From assembly GCA_949288175.1 (NCBI GenBank), contig CASEIV010000005.1, positions 58,034 to 122,033 of the forward strand: DNA of 64,000 nt, given 5' to 3'. The DNA comes from an uncultured Eubacteriales bacterium (lineage in GTDB: Bacteria; Bacillota; Clostridia; TANB77; CAG-508). A program made the position numbers and the translations under genes. Shown piece by piece: positions 1 to 9,254 of this stretch. Below the pieces are notes generated by a model. That model saw only the letters and a program-made list of their open reading frames with translations, ran no database searches and was not told the origin of the DNA. Position 1 is the stretch's first letter. Each line of letters begins with the position of its first letter.

Positions 1-156
1 TGGTAATGTTCCTGGCATTGCCATACAGATTGGACAAGTTTGTGTGTTAGGCGCTGCTCCAAATTTTGTTGGACATGAACAAAATATTTTTGTTTTTGTT
101 GATAACTCTGCATGCACTTCTAGTCCTATAATCACTTCATAATCTTCTCTAGACAT
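1..156 (-). CDS. gatB: Aspartyl/glutamyl-tRNA amidotransferase subunit B (N-terminal part)
   Basis: Only the first 52 codons are in the window; the gene runs off the left edge. The N-terminus after the start contains [13 protein letters not shown], followed by C-x-C and a C-P-x-C motif, the hallmark opening of GatB. GatB activates the misacylated Glu-tRNA(Gln) or Asp-tRNA(Asn) and, with GatA and GatC, converts it to the amide form in the cytosol. An AAGAGGAGGAAG ribosome-binding site lies directly upstream. It is the last gene of the gatC, nucleotidase, gatA, gatB run, 34 bases after gatA. The call is firm although partial. Confidence 0.95.
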   Translation of the reverse strand, partial: MSREDYEVIIGLEVHAELSTKTKIFCSCPTKFGAAPNTQTCPICMAMPGTLP

Positions 157-190
157 TTATCTTCCTCCTCTTCTTATCCTGTATACTTTT

Positions 191-1660
191 CTATTTCTTA
201 AATTCTGGTTTATAGTTTTCTCTAAATTTAAAATCTTGCTCAAATGCATATGCTGTATTTAAAATCGTTTCCTCACAGAATTTATTTCCAATTAATTGCA
301 TTCCTACTGGCATACCTTCTTTATCTACGCCACATGGAATAGAAATACCTGGAAGTCCTGCAATATTTACTGAAACCGTACAAATATCTGCTAAATACAT
401 TTCCAATGGATTATTAGATTTAGAACCAATATCAAAAGCTACTGTTGGTGATGTTGGTGCTAAGATAACATCATATTTCTCAAAAGCTTTATTAAATTCA
501 TTCATAACTAATGTACGTACTTGTTGTGCTTTTTTGTAATATGCATCATAATATCCTGATGATAATACATAAGTTCCAAGAATGATTCTTCTTTTAACCT
601 CTGGTCCAAATCCTTCACTTCTTGATTTTTTATATAATTCTTTTAAGTTTTTAAATTCTCCTGTTCTATAGGTATATCTGATACCATCAAATCTTCCTAA
701 GTTTGAACTCGCTTCAGCACAGGCAATAATGTAATAGGATGCTAAAGAATATTTTGCAATATCTAATGAAAATTCTTCAATTTCTGCTCCTAATTTTTTA
801 TATCTGTCAATTGCCTCATATAATTTTTCTTTTACTTCTTCATTAATTCCTTCAGCATAAAATTCTTTTGGAACACCAATTTTTAATCCTTTTACATCAC
901 CTTTTAAACATGCTGTGTAATCTTTTTCCCCTATGTCTACTGATGTCGTATCTTTTTTATCATGACCTGCGATGATATTTAATAACATGGCTGCATCTCT
1001 AACATCTTTTGTAATAGGACCAATTTGGTCTAATGATGAAGCAAAGGCAACTAATCCATATCTTGATACCAATCCATAAGTTGGTTTTAATCCTACAACA
1101 CCACAAAAACTTGCTGGTTCTCTGATAGAACCACCTGTATCACTACCTAATGCCCAAGGTACCATATTACTTGCAACAGCTGCTGCACTTCCTCCTGAAG
1201 AACCACCTGGTACTTTATTTAAATTCCATGGATTTTTTGTTGGATGAAAATATGAATATTCTGTTGAACCTCCCATAGCAAATTCGTCCATATTTAATTT
1301 TCCAAGATTAATCATATTTTCATCATTTATTTTTTCCATAACTGTTGCATCATATGGTGATACAAAGTTTTCTAACATTTTTGAACTGCAAGTTGTTTTT
1401 ACACCTTTTGTACAAATATTATCTTTAATTCCTATTGGAATCCCTGCAAAAGCTCCCTTTATTTCACCTTTATCTATTTTTTCTTGCATTTCTTCTGCTT
1501 TTTTATTAGCTTCTTCTGCTAATACTGTTACAAAAGCTTGTACATCTTTTTCTTTTTCAGCAATTCTATCTGTATATGCTTTTGCAATCTCTTTTATTGT
1601 TAATTCTTTACTTTTTAACTTCTCTTGTAATTCATGAACCGTTAATTCTGTAATTTCCAT
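191..1660 (-). CDS. gatA: Glutamyl-tRNA(Gln) amidotransferase subunit A
   Basis: 489 residues, the usual GatA length. This is the amidase-signature subunit that releases ammonia from glutamine for the transamidation reaction on GatB. The Ser-cisSer-Lys triad is visible: Lys79 in GIPIGIKDN, the glycine/serine-rich [10 protein letters not shown] stretch near residue 153, and the nucleophile serine in [11 protein letters not shown] near residue 178. A GGAGG site precedes the ATG. Presence of GatCAB implies that this organism makes Gln-tRNA and/or Asn-tRNA indirectly; since asnS is also present in the window, the Gln route is the more likely need. Confidence 0.97.
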   Translation of the reverse strand: MEITELTVHELQEKLKSKELTIKEIAKAYTDRIAEKEKDVQAFVTVLAEEANKKAEEMQEKIDKGEIKGAFAGIPIGIKDNICTKGVKTTCSSKMLENFVSPYDATVMEKINDENMINLGKLNMDEFAMGGSTEYSYFHPTKNPWNLNKVPGGSSGGSAAAVASNMVPWALGSDTGGSIREPASFCGVVGLKPTYGLVSRYGLVAFASSLDQIGPITKDVRDAAMLLNIIAGHDKKDTTSVDIGEKDYTACLKGDVKGLKIGVPKEFYAEGINEEVKEKLYEAIDRYKKLGAEIEEFSLDIAKYSLASYYIIACAEASSNLGRFDGIRYTYRTGEFKNLKELYKKSRSEGFGPEVKRRIILGTYVLSSGYYDAYYKKAQQVRTLVMNEFNKAFEKYDVILAPTSPTVAFDIGSKSNNPLEMYLADICTVSVNIAGLPGISIPCGVDKEGMPVGMQLIGNKFCEETILNTAYAFEQDFKFRENYKPEFKK

Positions 1661-1677
1661 GCGTTAATCCTCCTATT

Positions 1678-2271
1678 TTAATCTTTTCTATAATTTTCTA
1701 TTTTTTGATATAGATGTGGCCAAGAATACACTCTTTCTATATTTTCACTTTCAAAGTCTTTATTGATAATGGTGTCCATCATATATGTCTTGATTCCTGC
1801 CTTTGCCATTGCTATACAATTTTTGATACTATCATCTACAAATATATCTATATCATTTTCTTTGGCTACAATGACTTTGTTTTGAGAGTTTAAGATTAAT
1901 TTATCATATGGAATGTTATATTTTTCTAACCAATTTTTTGTCAATTCCTCTATATTAAATTTATTTGATGGAAATCTCGCCGTTATCAAATAAATCTGAT
2001 TTCCCTCTTCTTTTAATTTTTTAATATTTTCTACTGCATACATTTTAGGTTGTACTTTTAAAACTGTTTTTTCATAATATTTATCTAAGAATTCTTTGTC
2101 TTCTTTTTTATTCCAATTATGAAAATTTGTACAATACATATGTGTTATGATATTTCTATTGACATCTTTTATCTCTTTTCTCATATCATTGATTGTATAA
2201 TTTTGTGCATAATTAAATAGTACATCATAGGTATTTGCAATTGTATCATCTATATCAATTCCTATATTCAT
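1678..2271 (-). CDS. 5'(3')-deoxyribonucleotidase-like HAD phosphatase (NT5C family)
   Basis: 197 residues from the ATG at 2269-2271, chosen because the protein then opens with MNIGIDIDDTIANT, the HAD motif I (D-x-D-x-T) at the very N-terminus, with a GGAGAAGGAAA-type site upstream. Later motifs ITARFPS (motif II region) and DIFVDDS (motif IV) fit the NT5C branch of the HAD superfamily, which dephosphorylates nucleoside monophosphates. The gene sits inside the gat operon between gatC and gatA, starting 10 bases after gatC. That position says nothing about tRNA amidation; it is probably hitch-hiking. The family call is good and the substrate is inferred. Confidence 0.8.
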   Translation of the reverse strand: MNIGIDIDDTIANTYDVLFNYAQNYTINDMRKEIKDVNRNIITHMYCTNFHNWNKKEDKEFLDKYYEKTVLKVQPKMYAVENIKKLKEEGNQIYLITARFPSNKFNIEELTKNWLEKYNIPYDKLILNSQNKVIVAKENDIDIFVDDSIKNCIAMAKAGIKTYMMDTIINKDFESENIERVYSWPHLYQKIENYRKD

Positions 2272-2281
2272 TTTCCTTCTC

Positions 2282-2569
2282 CTAATTGATAACTTTTGGT
2301 ATTTTAAACATATTTTGTTCTTCACTTGGTGCATTCATAAATAAAGCTTGATTATCTTCAAATATCTCTACTTCATCTTTTCTAAATACATTTTTAGCTT
2401 CATTTGCTCCTATCGTAATATCTAAATTATCTGTATTGGCATTATTTACGATATTTGCGAAATCTAAAATTTCTTGTAAATTATCCAAATATTGTTGAAC
2501 TTCATTTTCTTCCAATGTTAAATTTGCTAAATTTGCAATGTGCAAAATTTCCTCTTTACTTACTTGCAT
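2282..2569 (-). CDS. gatC: Aspartyl/glutamyl-tRNA amidotransferase subunit C
   Basis: 95 residues, standard GatC size. The N-terminus (MQVSKEEILHIANLANLTL) carries the typical HxAxLAxLxL helix, and the C-terminus ends in the short FKIPKVI tail that wraps GatA. A GGAGTT site lies 8 bases upstream of the ATG. GatC stabilises the GatA-GatB complex. It is the first gene of the operon and is preceded by the sortase terminator at 2617-2648, so a promoter for gatC should lie close upstream. Confidence 0.93.
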   Translation of the reverse strand: MQVSKEEILHIANLANLTLEENEVQQYLDNLQEILDFANIVNNANTDNLDITIGANEAKNVFRKDEVEIFEDNQALFMNAPSEEQNMFKIPKVIN

Positions 2570-2616
2570 ATCATCAACTCCTACATTTAATTTGGTCTTT
2601 ATTATATACTGAAAAG

Positions 2617-2648
2617 CTTAAAAAAACAAGTCAAAATGACTTGTTTTC
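2617..2648 (-). terminator. Intrinsic terminator of the sortase gene
   Basis: On the minus strand an AAACAAGTCA/TGACTTGTTT stem with a short loop is followed by a run of seven T. It lies just after the stop of the sortase gene at 2677 and before gatC. Confidence 0.85.
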
Positions 2649-2676
2649 CATATTTTTTCATTGTTTATTTATATAT

Positions 2677-3429
2677 TTAAATTGCCCTTGCCTTTACAAT
2701 TACTCTTTGACTACTATCATCTGTACAAGTAATTAATGTAATTTCTGTTCTTCCATCTGTGTTTTGAGAAGTACAACTTACATCTTCTGGTATAACTGTA
2801 TATTTATCATATACTTCATATTCTACTGTACGATTATTTGCAAAATCTGTTATTTGTATAATATCTCCATTTACCAAAGTTGGTACTTTGCTAAAAAATC
2901 TTGAGTTTCTATAATTATGTCCTACAATACAATAATTTCCCACTGTATTAATTTCTGGCCCATGGAATTTTACTGGTGACATTTTTAATAATGCTTCTGT
3001 TTCTGCTTCTGAATCTGTTTCTCCATCTAATATTCCATATTCTATACCTAACTTAGGAATCACTATTTTTCCATCAGTTACATATGTATAACCTGATTGT
3101 GATTGTTGTTTTGTTTTGGTTGTACTATTTTGATTTGTATTAGATACAACTACTGGTGCTTCTGTTCCATCATCAGTTGTATCATTTAATACTGCAATTA
3201 ATATATCACTATCAGCCACTGTATTATCTTCTTGTTCAGCTTCTGCACTTGCTAAAATGTCTTGTGACATAGCCTCTGCTTTATCTCTATCATATGCTGC
3301 ATATATATATACAGATATTAGAACAATTAAGAAAAATACAGATAATATGAAATTGACTTTATATACTTTTTTCTTTCTCTTTAACTCAGGTGTTATGTAT
3401 AATTTCTTTGTTACTAATATTTGATTCAT
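2677..3429 (-). CDS. Sortase (class B/D-like), membrane anchored
   Basis: About 250 residues. The ATG at 3427-3429 is preferred over the one 12 bases upstream because GGAGAGG sits 6-7 bases before it. A basic cytoplasmic stretch is followed by one hydrophobic segment (about residues 25-48), a Ser/Thr/Gln-rich linker, and a C-terminal sortase domain with IVGHNYRN (catalytic His), TLITCTDD (catalytic Cys) and SSQRVIVKA (catalytic Arg). Sortases join LPxTG-type proteins to peptidoglycan outside the membrane. No substrate lies next to it; an LPKTG protein is encoded at 34668-35720. Two paralogues occur at 33990-34655 and 54934-55605. Confidence 0.9.
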   Translation of the reverse strand: MNQILVTKKLYITPELKRKKKVYKVNFILSVFFLIVLISVYIYAAYDRDKAEAMSQDILASAEAEQEDNTVADSDILIAVLNDTTDDGTEAPVVVSNTNQNSTTKTKQQSQSGYTYVTDGKIVIPKLGIEYGILDGETDSEAETEALLKMSPVKFHGPEINTVGNYCIVGHNYRNSRFFSKVPTLVNGDIIQITDFANNRTVEYEVYDKYTVIPEDVSCTSQNTDGRTEITLITCTDDSSQRVIVKARAI

Positions 3430-3500
3430 AAACCTCTCCATTTTATAATAATCTTTCTATATCATTATAACATGAATTTTATGAAAATAAAATATCTTTA

Positions 3501-3529
3501 TTGAATTTTTTTCATTTTCATTATATAAT
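3501..3529 (+). promoter_or_regulatory. Promoter of the divergent tRNA-Gly
   Basis: TTGAAT (3501-3506), a 17-base spacer and a perfect TATAAT (3524-3529) end about 10 bases before the tRNA 5' end. The gene therefore looks transcribed on its own from a strong promoter. Confidence 0.8.
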
Positions 3530-3538
3530 ATTATATAT

Positions 3539-3612
<74 letters not shown>

Positions 3613-3618
3613 ACATTT

Positions 3619-3672
3619 ATTTCCATAAAATTTTAAAATATTTATTTTTAATAATTTTAAAATTTTATGGAA
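3619..3672 (+). terminator. AT-rich hairpin after the tRNA-Gly
   Basis: A 19-base inverted repeat (TTCCATAAAATTTTAAAAT and its complement) with a short A/T loop starts 8 bases after the tRNA CCA. It can end the tRNA transcript, although the U-run is weak and part of the next gene's leader follows. Confidence 0.6.
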
Positions 3673-3715
3673 GTATTACTTTGTGTTAAAAACACATGGA
3701 ATTAGGAGTTTTTTT

Positions 3716-4675
3716 ATGTTTGATTGTCATTATGATTTACTTGCATACATTTTAATGAAAAAACATGATGTAGATTTTTTAAAAAAATATTGTGCTAAAG
3801 TATATAATCAAAACAATATTACTGGCGGAATATTCAATCTTTTTTATATGAATCCAAAAGAAATGAAAGAAGAAATTGGAATTGAAAAAAATGATATTCA
3901 TTTAATTAAAAATCTTACAGAAGTAAAACACTTTATTGAATCGAATAAACTTTTTTCAAAAGATATAAATTATATATTTGGCATTGAAGGTTTAGACTAT
4001 TTGCAAAGCATTGATGACATAGATATTTTATATTCATTAGGTTTAAGATCAACAAATATCGTTTGGAATAATGAAAATAAATTTGGTGGTGGTGCTAAAG
4101 TTAATAATAATATCGGCTTATCATCACTAGGAAAGAATTTAGTCATAAAATTGATTAATAAAAATATTGCAATTGATTTGTCACATACCAATCAAACAAC
4201 ATTTTGGGATATCATTGATATATGTCATTATATGAAAAAACAGGGAAAATCTCCTATCGTGTTTGCTTCTCATTCAAATGCTAGAACTTTATGTGATGTT
4301 CCAAGAAACTTAACAGATGAACAAATTATTGCCATCAAAAAATTAAATGGAGTAATTGGCGTTGTATCAATTAAAAGATTTTGTATAAATACGCTAGATG
4401 TTTGCAACCCTAATATTGATTTCGAACAAGAATATTTAAAACATATTAATTATATTAGAAATTTATTAGGTAATACAGAAAATATTGCTATTGCCACTGA
4501 TGACATGAAATATTATGATATTGAACCAGAGTATTATCAAAATGCTAATGTGTATTTGCATTATGATGTAAAAGATAAATTAGAAAATGCTCTAATTAGA
4601 AATGGTTATAATCATTTTGAAATTGAACAAATTTTAGAAAATAATTTTAAAGAGAAAATTTTAAGCAGATTATAA
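3716..4675 (+). CDS. Peptidase M19 (membrane dipeptidase family)
   Basis: 319 residues from the ATG at 3716, which has TTAGGAG 8 bases upstream; an in-frame ATG at 3683 lacks such a site and would push the metal motif away from the N-terminus. M19 metal ligands are visible: H5-Y-D7, E91 in GIEGLDY, H157 in DLSHTN and H186 in ASHSNAR, followed by the family motif DVPRNLTDEQ. M19 enzymes are zinc dipeptidases that hydrolyse a wide range of dipeptides. No signal peptide is visible, so it is probably cytosolic. It stands between the tRNA-Gly terminator and a methyltransferase gene. Confidence 0.88.
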   Translation: MFDCHYDLLAYILMKKHDVDFLKKYCAKVYNQNNITGGIFNLFYMNPKEMKEEIGIEKNDIHLIKNLTEVKHFIESNKLFSKDINYIFGIEGLDYLQSIDDIDILYSLGLRSTNIVWNNENKFGGGAKVNNNIGLSSLGKNLVIKLINKNIAIDLSHTNQTTFWDIIDICHYMKKQGKSPIVFASHSNARTLCDVPRNLTDEQIIAIKKLNGVIGVVSIKRFCINTLDVCNPNIDFEQEYLKHINYIRNLLGNTENIAIATDDMKYYDIEPEYYQNANVYLHYDVKDKLENALIRNGYNHFEIEQILENNFKEKILSRL

Positions 4676-4753
4676 ATATACTGTATTTAGATAACATATC
4701 ATTGTATTTACTTTCTTATTTTGTAAATACAAAAAATTTTTGGAGGATTCATT

Positions 4754-5410
4754 ATGAGCAAAGAAAATGAAAAAACATTAGAAGTATATAAGGAAAAAGC
4801 ACATTTGTATTTAGCTAACAGTCTCGAACATGATAAACTTGATCCCAAAAGAGCAGAACAAAAGCGTGTAAAATTAGAAAAATTAATTACATCAAATTTT
4901 TTATCCTTACCAGAACATGCTAAAGTTTTTGAAATTGGTTCAGGAGATGGGTCAAATGCAAAATTTATTCAAAGTTTAGGGTTTGATATAACAGCAAGTG
5001 ATACAGCTGACGACTTTATAAAAGCCACTCAAAATCAAGGTTTAAAAACGATTAAGTTTAATGCACTAGAAAATTCCTTTCCAGAAAAATATTGGGCTAT
5101 TTTTTGTTGGAGAGTTTTTGTTCATTTCACAAAAGAAGATGCTTTAAAAATAATGCAAAAAGTTTATGATACACTTGAGGATAATGGAATCTTTATCTTT
5201 AATGCAATGAATCGTGAAACAAAAAAAGTTGACAATGAATGGGTAGATTTTGAAGGTGAATATCATATGGGAGCAGAACGTTATTATAATTATTTTTCTC
5301 AAAGCGATTTAGACAATATTATTCAAAAAACAAAATTCAAGATAGAAGACTTTCACAAAGATGGTGGAGATAATAATAACAAGTGGCTAATATATGTTTT
5401 AAGAAAATAA
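4754..5410 (+). CDS. Class I SAM-dependent methyltransferase
   Basis: 218 residues starting after a TTGGAGGA site. Motif I is VFEIGSGDGSN (about residues 57-67), followed by an acidic residue at the end of strand 2 (ITASDT), and ALENSFPEKYWAIFCWRVFVHF in the position of motif IV and the following helix. This is the Rossmann fold of small-molecule or macromolecule methyltransferases (Methyltransf_11/25 type). The substrate cannot be told from the sequence. It is probably co-transcribed with the M19 gene, 78 bases upstream. Confidence 0.8.
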   Translation: MSKENEKTLEVYKEKAHLYLANSLEHDKLDPKRAEQKRVKLEKLITSNFLSLPEHAKVFEIGSGDGSNAKFIQSLGFDITASDTADDFIKATQNQGLKTIKFNALENSFPEKYWAIFCWRVFVHFTKEDALKIMQKVYDTLEDNGIFIFNAMNRETKKVDNEWVDFEGEYHMGAERYYNYFSQSDLDNIIQKTKFKIEDFHKDGGDNNNKWLIYVLRK

Positions 5411-5528
5411 ATTCATAGAGTACTGCTTAATAATAAGAAATTGATAAAAATTTTAAGGAATTTTGTAAAAATATATACAATATTGTAAAAACATGATATA
5501 ATATGTTACGTAATTAAATATTTAGTTA

Positions 5529-5627
5529 TTAGAGTAGAAAATAAATCGTTAAGACTTAGTAGACGGGAAGTTGTTACTAAGGCAAAAGTATTTCGATACT
5601 TGCGTATCTATTTTCGCATTCCGCTAA
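5529..5627 (+). promoter_or_regulatory. Tetrahydrofolate (THF) riboswitch
   Basis: About 99 bases upstream of folT show the THF riboswitch core in order: GAGTAG near the 5' end, CGTTAAG, a hairpin containing GGGAAGTTG, then a CGA...GCG segment, and the 3' core GCATTCCGCT. Closing stems are present: TTAG/CTAA (P1) and GAAAATA/TATTTTC (P2). The class is known to sense reduced folates and to control folate transport and synthesis genes. The downstream gene is a FolT-like transporter, an exact functional match. A TATAAT at 5497-5502 is a likely -10 box for this leader. Confidence 0.88.
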
Positions 5628-5692
5628 TAAAGATTTGAAGGATTGACTCCTATTCTTTTAATGCGGAAATTAAATAGAAGGGAGATTTTTTT

Positions 5693-6235
5693 ATGCGTAA
5701 AAACAAAAAAATTATTTTAGCAGCTATTTTATTAGCTTTATTGATTATTTTATCTAGGTTTTTCATTATTTCAACACCTATTATGAAAATTAGTTTTACC
5801 TTTGTAGCCATTGCCTTATGTGCTACTTGGCTTGGTCCTAAATGGGCTGTGCTTATCACTGTTGTGGAAGACTTAATTGGTGCTACTTTATTCCCATCAG
5901 GAAGCTTTTTTATTGGGTATACTATCAGTGCAGGATTAACTGGTTTAATTTATGGATTATTACTATACAAAAAGGAAGCAGATTCTTTGACAAACAAACA
6001 ATATACGATTCGAGTAATCATTGCTGTTCTTTTAGTTACCTTTGTTATTCATACAGGATTAAACACCTTATGGACAAGTATTATCACTGGCAAAGCTTTT
6101 ATGGTATTACTATTACCTAGACTTACAAAACAACTTATCATGATACCTATCCAAATAATTGTTATTTTATTTATCGAAAAACTATTAAGAAAACCTTTTG
6201 ATAAATATATAAGGAGTAGCGATAACGATGATTAA
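5693..6235 (+). CDS. folT: ECF transporter S component, folate-specific (FolT)
   Basis: 180 residues, very hydrophobic, with about six membrane segments and a C-terminal PRLTKQ motif typical of ECF substrate-binding (S) subunits. It binds folate in the membrane and hands it to the ECF module. Specificity is inferred from the THF riboswitch directly upstream. An AAGGGAG site precedes the ATG. It overlaps ecfA by 8 bases, so the three genes folT, ecfA and ecfT form one translationally coupled unit. Confidence 0.88.
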   Translation: MRKNKKIILAAILLALLIILSRFFIISTPIMKISFTFVAIALCATWLGPKWAVLITVVEDLIGATLFPSGSFFIGYTISAGLTGLIYGLLLYKKEADSLTNKQYTIRVIIAVLLVTFVIHTGLNTLWTSIITGKAFMVLLLPRLTKQLIMIPIQIIVILFIEKLLRKPFDKYIRSSDNDD

Positions 6236-7037
6236 CGTAGAAAATGTATGTTTTAAATACAAAAATAGTGATTATATCTTAAAAAACATAAACTTTTCCG
6301 TAAACAATGGTGAAGTCATTGCCATTGTTGGGAAAAATGGTTCGGGAAAATCCACTCTTGGAAGGTTGATTGCAGGCATTACTAAATTAAAAGAAGGAAC
6401 CATAACGATTGATGATGTCAATACATCTAAAGATATTAAAGCCATTAGAGAAAAAGTAGGCATTGTTTTTCAAAATCCTGAAAATCAAATTATCTTTAAT
6501 AATATTTATGATGAGCTTTCTTTTTCTCTTAGAGGTTTAGAACCATCTGAAATTGAAAATCGAATATCTATTTCTTTGAAACAAGTAGATATGTATGATT
6601 TTAAAGATAAAGATTTATATGCTTTATCACTAGGGCAAAAACAAAGAATTATGATTGCAGAAATTTTGGCTAAAAATCCAAAATACATTATTTTAGATGA
6701 GCCAACCACTATGATTGATAGCTATGGAAAAGAAAAAATACATGATATTATTTTAGATTTAAAACAAAAAGGATATACCATTATTTGTATTACCAATCTG
6801 TCAGATGAAATTTTATTAGCTGATAGAACTTTGATTTTAGATAATGGAGAAATTGTAGCTGAAATAGAGAAAGAAGAATTAATTGATAAATATGCTATTC
6901 TAGAAAAATATGGTATTAAAATTCCAACTTTGCTTAACATTTTAGTAAAGTTAAAAACTGAAGGCATTGATTTGCGTATTGAAGATTTTTCAGTGGCAGA
7001 ATTTACGACTGCCATTAAAGAAAAATTGGATAGATAA
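6228..7037 (+). CDS. ecfA: ECF transporter ATPase (EcfA)
   Basis: 269 residues. An ABC ATPase with Walker A GKNGSGKST (about residues 36-44), Q-loop VFQNPENQ, signature LSLGQKQR, and Walker B YIILDEPT. It energises folate uptake together with EcfT and FolT. Most Firmicutes have two different ATPases (EcfA1/A2) in a shared module; here only one ATPase is encoded with its own S and T components, which is a dedicated group I arrangement in which the ATPase would act as a homodimer. Confidence 0.9.
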   Translation: MINVENVCFKYKNSDYILKNINFSVNNGEVIAIVGKNGSGKSTLGRLIAGITKLKEGTITIDDVNTSKDIKAIREKVGIVFQNPENQIIFNNIYDELSFSLRGLEPSEIENRISISLKQVDMYDFKDKDLYALSLGQKQRIMIAEILAKNPKYIILDEPTTMIDSYGKEKIHDIILDLKQKGYTIICITNLSDEILLADRTLILDNGEIVAEIEKEELIDKYAILEKYGIKIPTLLNILVKLKTEGIDLRIEDFSVAEFTTAIKEKLDR

Positions 7038-7047
7038 GGAAATCTAT

Positions 7048-7611
7048 ATGAAAGATGTTCTTAAATTTTTAATCTTTATTATATATGCCACTACCATATT
7101 TTTCTTACCTAATCATATATACATTTTAGCATGTTTTATCATAAATCTAGCCATTATATTATTGTGTAAACTTAGTATTAAAAAAGCATTTTTAAATACA
7201 TTAAAAATTGTGCCTTTTGTCCTTTTCACATTTATCATTAATCTTTTCTTAGATAGTTTTATATTTGCTTTATGGATAGGAATTAAATTGCTCATTGTTT
7301 GCAACACAACATTTATATATTCTCAAACAACAACTGTTGCAAACTTAGCAAAAACGATTAGATTACTATGTACACCTTTAAAACTTTTCAAAGTTAATAC
7401 TGAAGAAATTGAAGTTATGGTATGTATTTCTCTATCACTACTTCCTGCCATTAAAAATGATTTGACAGAAGTAAAAAATGCTTGCAAAGCTAAAAATATA
7501 GATATTAATTTAAAGAATGCAAAATATATTTTGTCTAAATTTTTATTATCTTTAATTAAAAGAGTCAATCAAATTGATGAAGCTATGATAGAAAAAGGAT
7601 GTGACTATTAA
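7048..7611 (+). CDS. ecfT: ECF transporter transmembrane component (EcfT)
   Basis: 187 residues from the ATG at 7048, which has AAGGA 8 bases upstream. Four or more hydrophobic segments are followed by the cytoplasmic coupling helices. The usual Ala-Arg-Gly signatures that dock to the ATPases appear in altered form: ACKAKNIDI and AMIEKGCDY. EcfT is the scaffold linking the ATPases to the S component. It starts 10 bases after ecfA. Confidence 0.85.
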   Translation: MKDVLKFLIFIIYATTIFFLPNHIYILACFIINLAIILLCKLSIKKAFLNTLKIVPFVLFTFIINLFLDSFIFALWIGIKLLIVCNTTFIYSQTTTVANLAKTIRLLCTPLKLFKVNTEEIEVMVCISLSLLPAIKNDLTEVKNACKAKNIDINLKNAKYILSKFLLSLIKRVNQIDEAMIEKGCDY

Positions 7612-7642
7612 ATCATTAATAGTCACTTTCTTTTGCCTTTTT
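7598..7642. terminator. Bidirectional terminator between ecfT and pnuC
   Basis: GTGACTATTAA/TTAATAGTCAC with a 4-base loop spans the ends of the two convergent genes; TTTCTTTT follows on the plus strand and a shorter T-rich run on the minus strand. Confidence 0.75.
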
Positions 7643-8275
7643 ATTCCATTTTACAATTCCATATATATTTAATAGAAAATATCCTATAGAAACCATTAAC
7701 ATCATAATAGCTCCTTCTCCACCATGAATTGTAAGAATGATCCAAATTATCAAATCAATGATATTATTCGTAGGCCATATCCACCATGCTTCTTTAAATC
7801 TTAAAATCATTAAAATAATACCACATAAATTAATACAATTAGAGCTTGCATCTAACCAAGATAATTGTTGATTTGGTATTAGATTTAACAAATATCCTAA
7901 AATGAAACTTCCTATTACACAAGATATGGTTATCATAATAGAATTTTTCAATGTAAATTCTCTTACAATTACATTCTTTTCTTCATCTAATGTTTTATTC
8001 CATTCTAAAAATCCTTTTATTTGTAATGGAGCAAATATACAGGTATAAAATATTGTCATTCCATATAAATGATTTTTAAAAGATACATATGCCATTAATA
8101 CATAATTGATAAATCCTAAAATATAATTGATTCGTTTTCCTTCTCCTGCAAAATAACCATTTAATAGTCCAGTTAGTAATATAAGTCCACCAATAACAAT
8201 ATCATTTGACAAAATTCCCATAATAAGTGAAAATATGATACATATAGCAGATATATAAATCTCTTTTTTATTCAT
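7616..8275 (-). CDS. pnuC: Nicotinamide riboside transporter PnuC
   Basis: 219 residues with about seven membrane segments. The C-terminal half carries the PnuC motif: W-WIWPTNNIIDLIIW, where the tryptophans and asparagines line the nicotinamide riboside site. PnuC is a facilitator that imports the NAD precursor, which is then trapped by phosphorylation. No NadR/Nrk kinase gene is adjacent. An AAGGAAGAAGAAA site precedes the ATG. Monocistronic, between a terminator at 8344-8378 and the convergent terminator at 7598-7642. Confidence 0.85.
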   Translation of the reverse strand: MNKKEIYISAICIIFSLIMGILSNDIVIGGLILLTGLLNGYFAGEGKRINYILGFINYVLMAYVSFKNHLYGMTIFYTCIFAPLQIKGFLEWNKTLDEEKNVIVREFTLKNSIMITISCVIGSFILGYLLNLIPNQQLSWLDASSNCINLCGIILMILRFKEAWWIWPTNNIIDLIIWIILTIHGGEGAIMMLMVSIGYFLLNIYGIVKWNKKAKESDY

Positions 8276-8343
8276 TTTCTTCTTCCTTTTCTATTTTTCT
8301 ATTTCTTAGATTATATTATATTTTTATAATTTTTACTATACAA

Positions 8344-8378
8344 GTAAAAAAGATTATACATAAATATTGTATAACCTT
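8344..8378 (-). terminator. Intrinsic terminator of the pseudouridine synthase gene
   Basis: GGTTATAC/GTATAATC stem on the minus strand followed by TTTTTTACTTG, directly after the stop at 8379. Confidence 0.75.
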
Positions 8379-9248
8379 TTACATGTTTATATTTTTTAAT
8401 TCAATTTCTTTTCCTTTTAAATATGACAATATTCCACTTTCTGTTAGAAAATTAAATTTTAGTTTATAACTACATAACATCTGATGCTTTTTGCTGAATT
8501 GCTTATTAATTTCATTTTTTCCATATTTACCATCACCAACAATGGGATAACCTATATGAGATAAATGGGCTCTAATTTGATGTGTTCTTCCTGTTTCAAT
8601 TTCAACATCTAACAAAGCGGTATTATCTTCTCTTTTTTCTAGTATGGTATATTTAGTAATAATTTTCTGATAGCCTTTCTTAAATGTATCACTAATATAT
8701 ACCTGTGATTTTTTTTGATCTTTAAACAAATAAGCCTCTAGTCTTTCTTCTTTCTTATTGGGAATTCCATATATCAATGCCAGATAATGTTTTTCAATTT
8801 CATGTTTTTTAAATTTTTCTAATAAGATTCTTAATGTCTCTTCATTTTTAGCAAACATAACCAATCCAGTTGTATTTCTATCAATTCTATGACATGGTTG
8901 TGGTTTAAATTCACAATTTGTATACTGTTTGTTGATTAACTCTGTTAAAGAATTTGTTCCTGTTACTTCAATGTTTGCTGGTTTATTGATTACCAATATA
9001 TTTTCATCTTCATATACTTTATCTAAGTTTATTTTTATATTCTCTAATTCCTTTGGAAGGTATATTTCTATCTTATCATTTTCATAGACAAGTATATCTT
9101 TATTTACCCTTTTTCCATTTATCTTTATATCTTTTTTTCTTAATAATTTACAAAATGTAGGATAATTTATATTGGATAGTTCTTCTAATATAACCTTATT
9201 TAATTTCTTTTCATGGTATTTTTTATTTACAATTATTTCTTTCATCAT
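8379..9248 (-). CDS. RluA-family rRNA/tRNA pseudouridine synthase
   Basis: 289 residues. An N-terminal S4 RNA-binding domain (about residues 12-75, with RKKDIKINGKRV) is followed by the RluA catalytic domain with the active-site aspartate in HRIDRNTTGLVMFAK. It isomerises specific uridines in 23S rRNA or tRNA. Further family motifs are GRTHQIRAHLSHIGYPIVGD near the C-terminus. There is no clear ribosome-binding site; the predicted transcription start coincides with the ATG (see the promoter at 9255-9283), so the message may be leaderless. The exact target (RluC, D or other) cannot be assigned. Confidence 0.88.
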   Translation of the reverse strand: MMKEIIVNKKYHEKKLNKVILEELSNINYPTFCKLLRKKDIKINGKRVNKDILVYENDKIEIYLPKELENIKINLDKVYEDENILVINKPANIEVTGTNSLTELINKQYTNCEFKPQPCHRIDRNTTGLVMFAKNEETLRILLEKFKKHEIEKHYLALIYGIPNKKEERLEAYLFKDQKKSQVYISDTFKKGYQKIITKYTILEKREDNTALLDVEIETGRTHQIRAHLSHIGYPIVGDGKYGKNEINKQFSKKHQMLCSYKLKFNFLTESGILSYLKGKEIELKNINM

Positions 9249-9254
9249 ATGATT

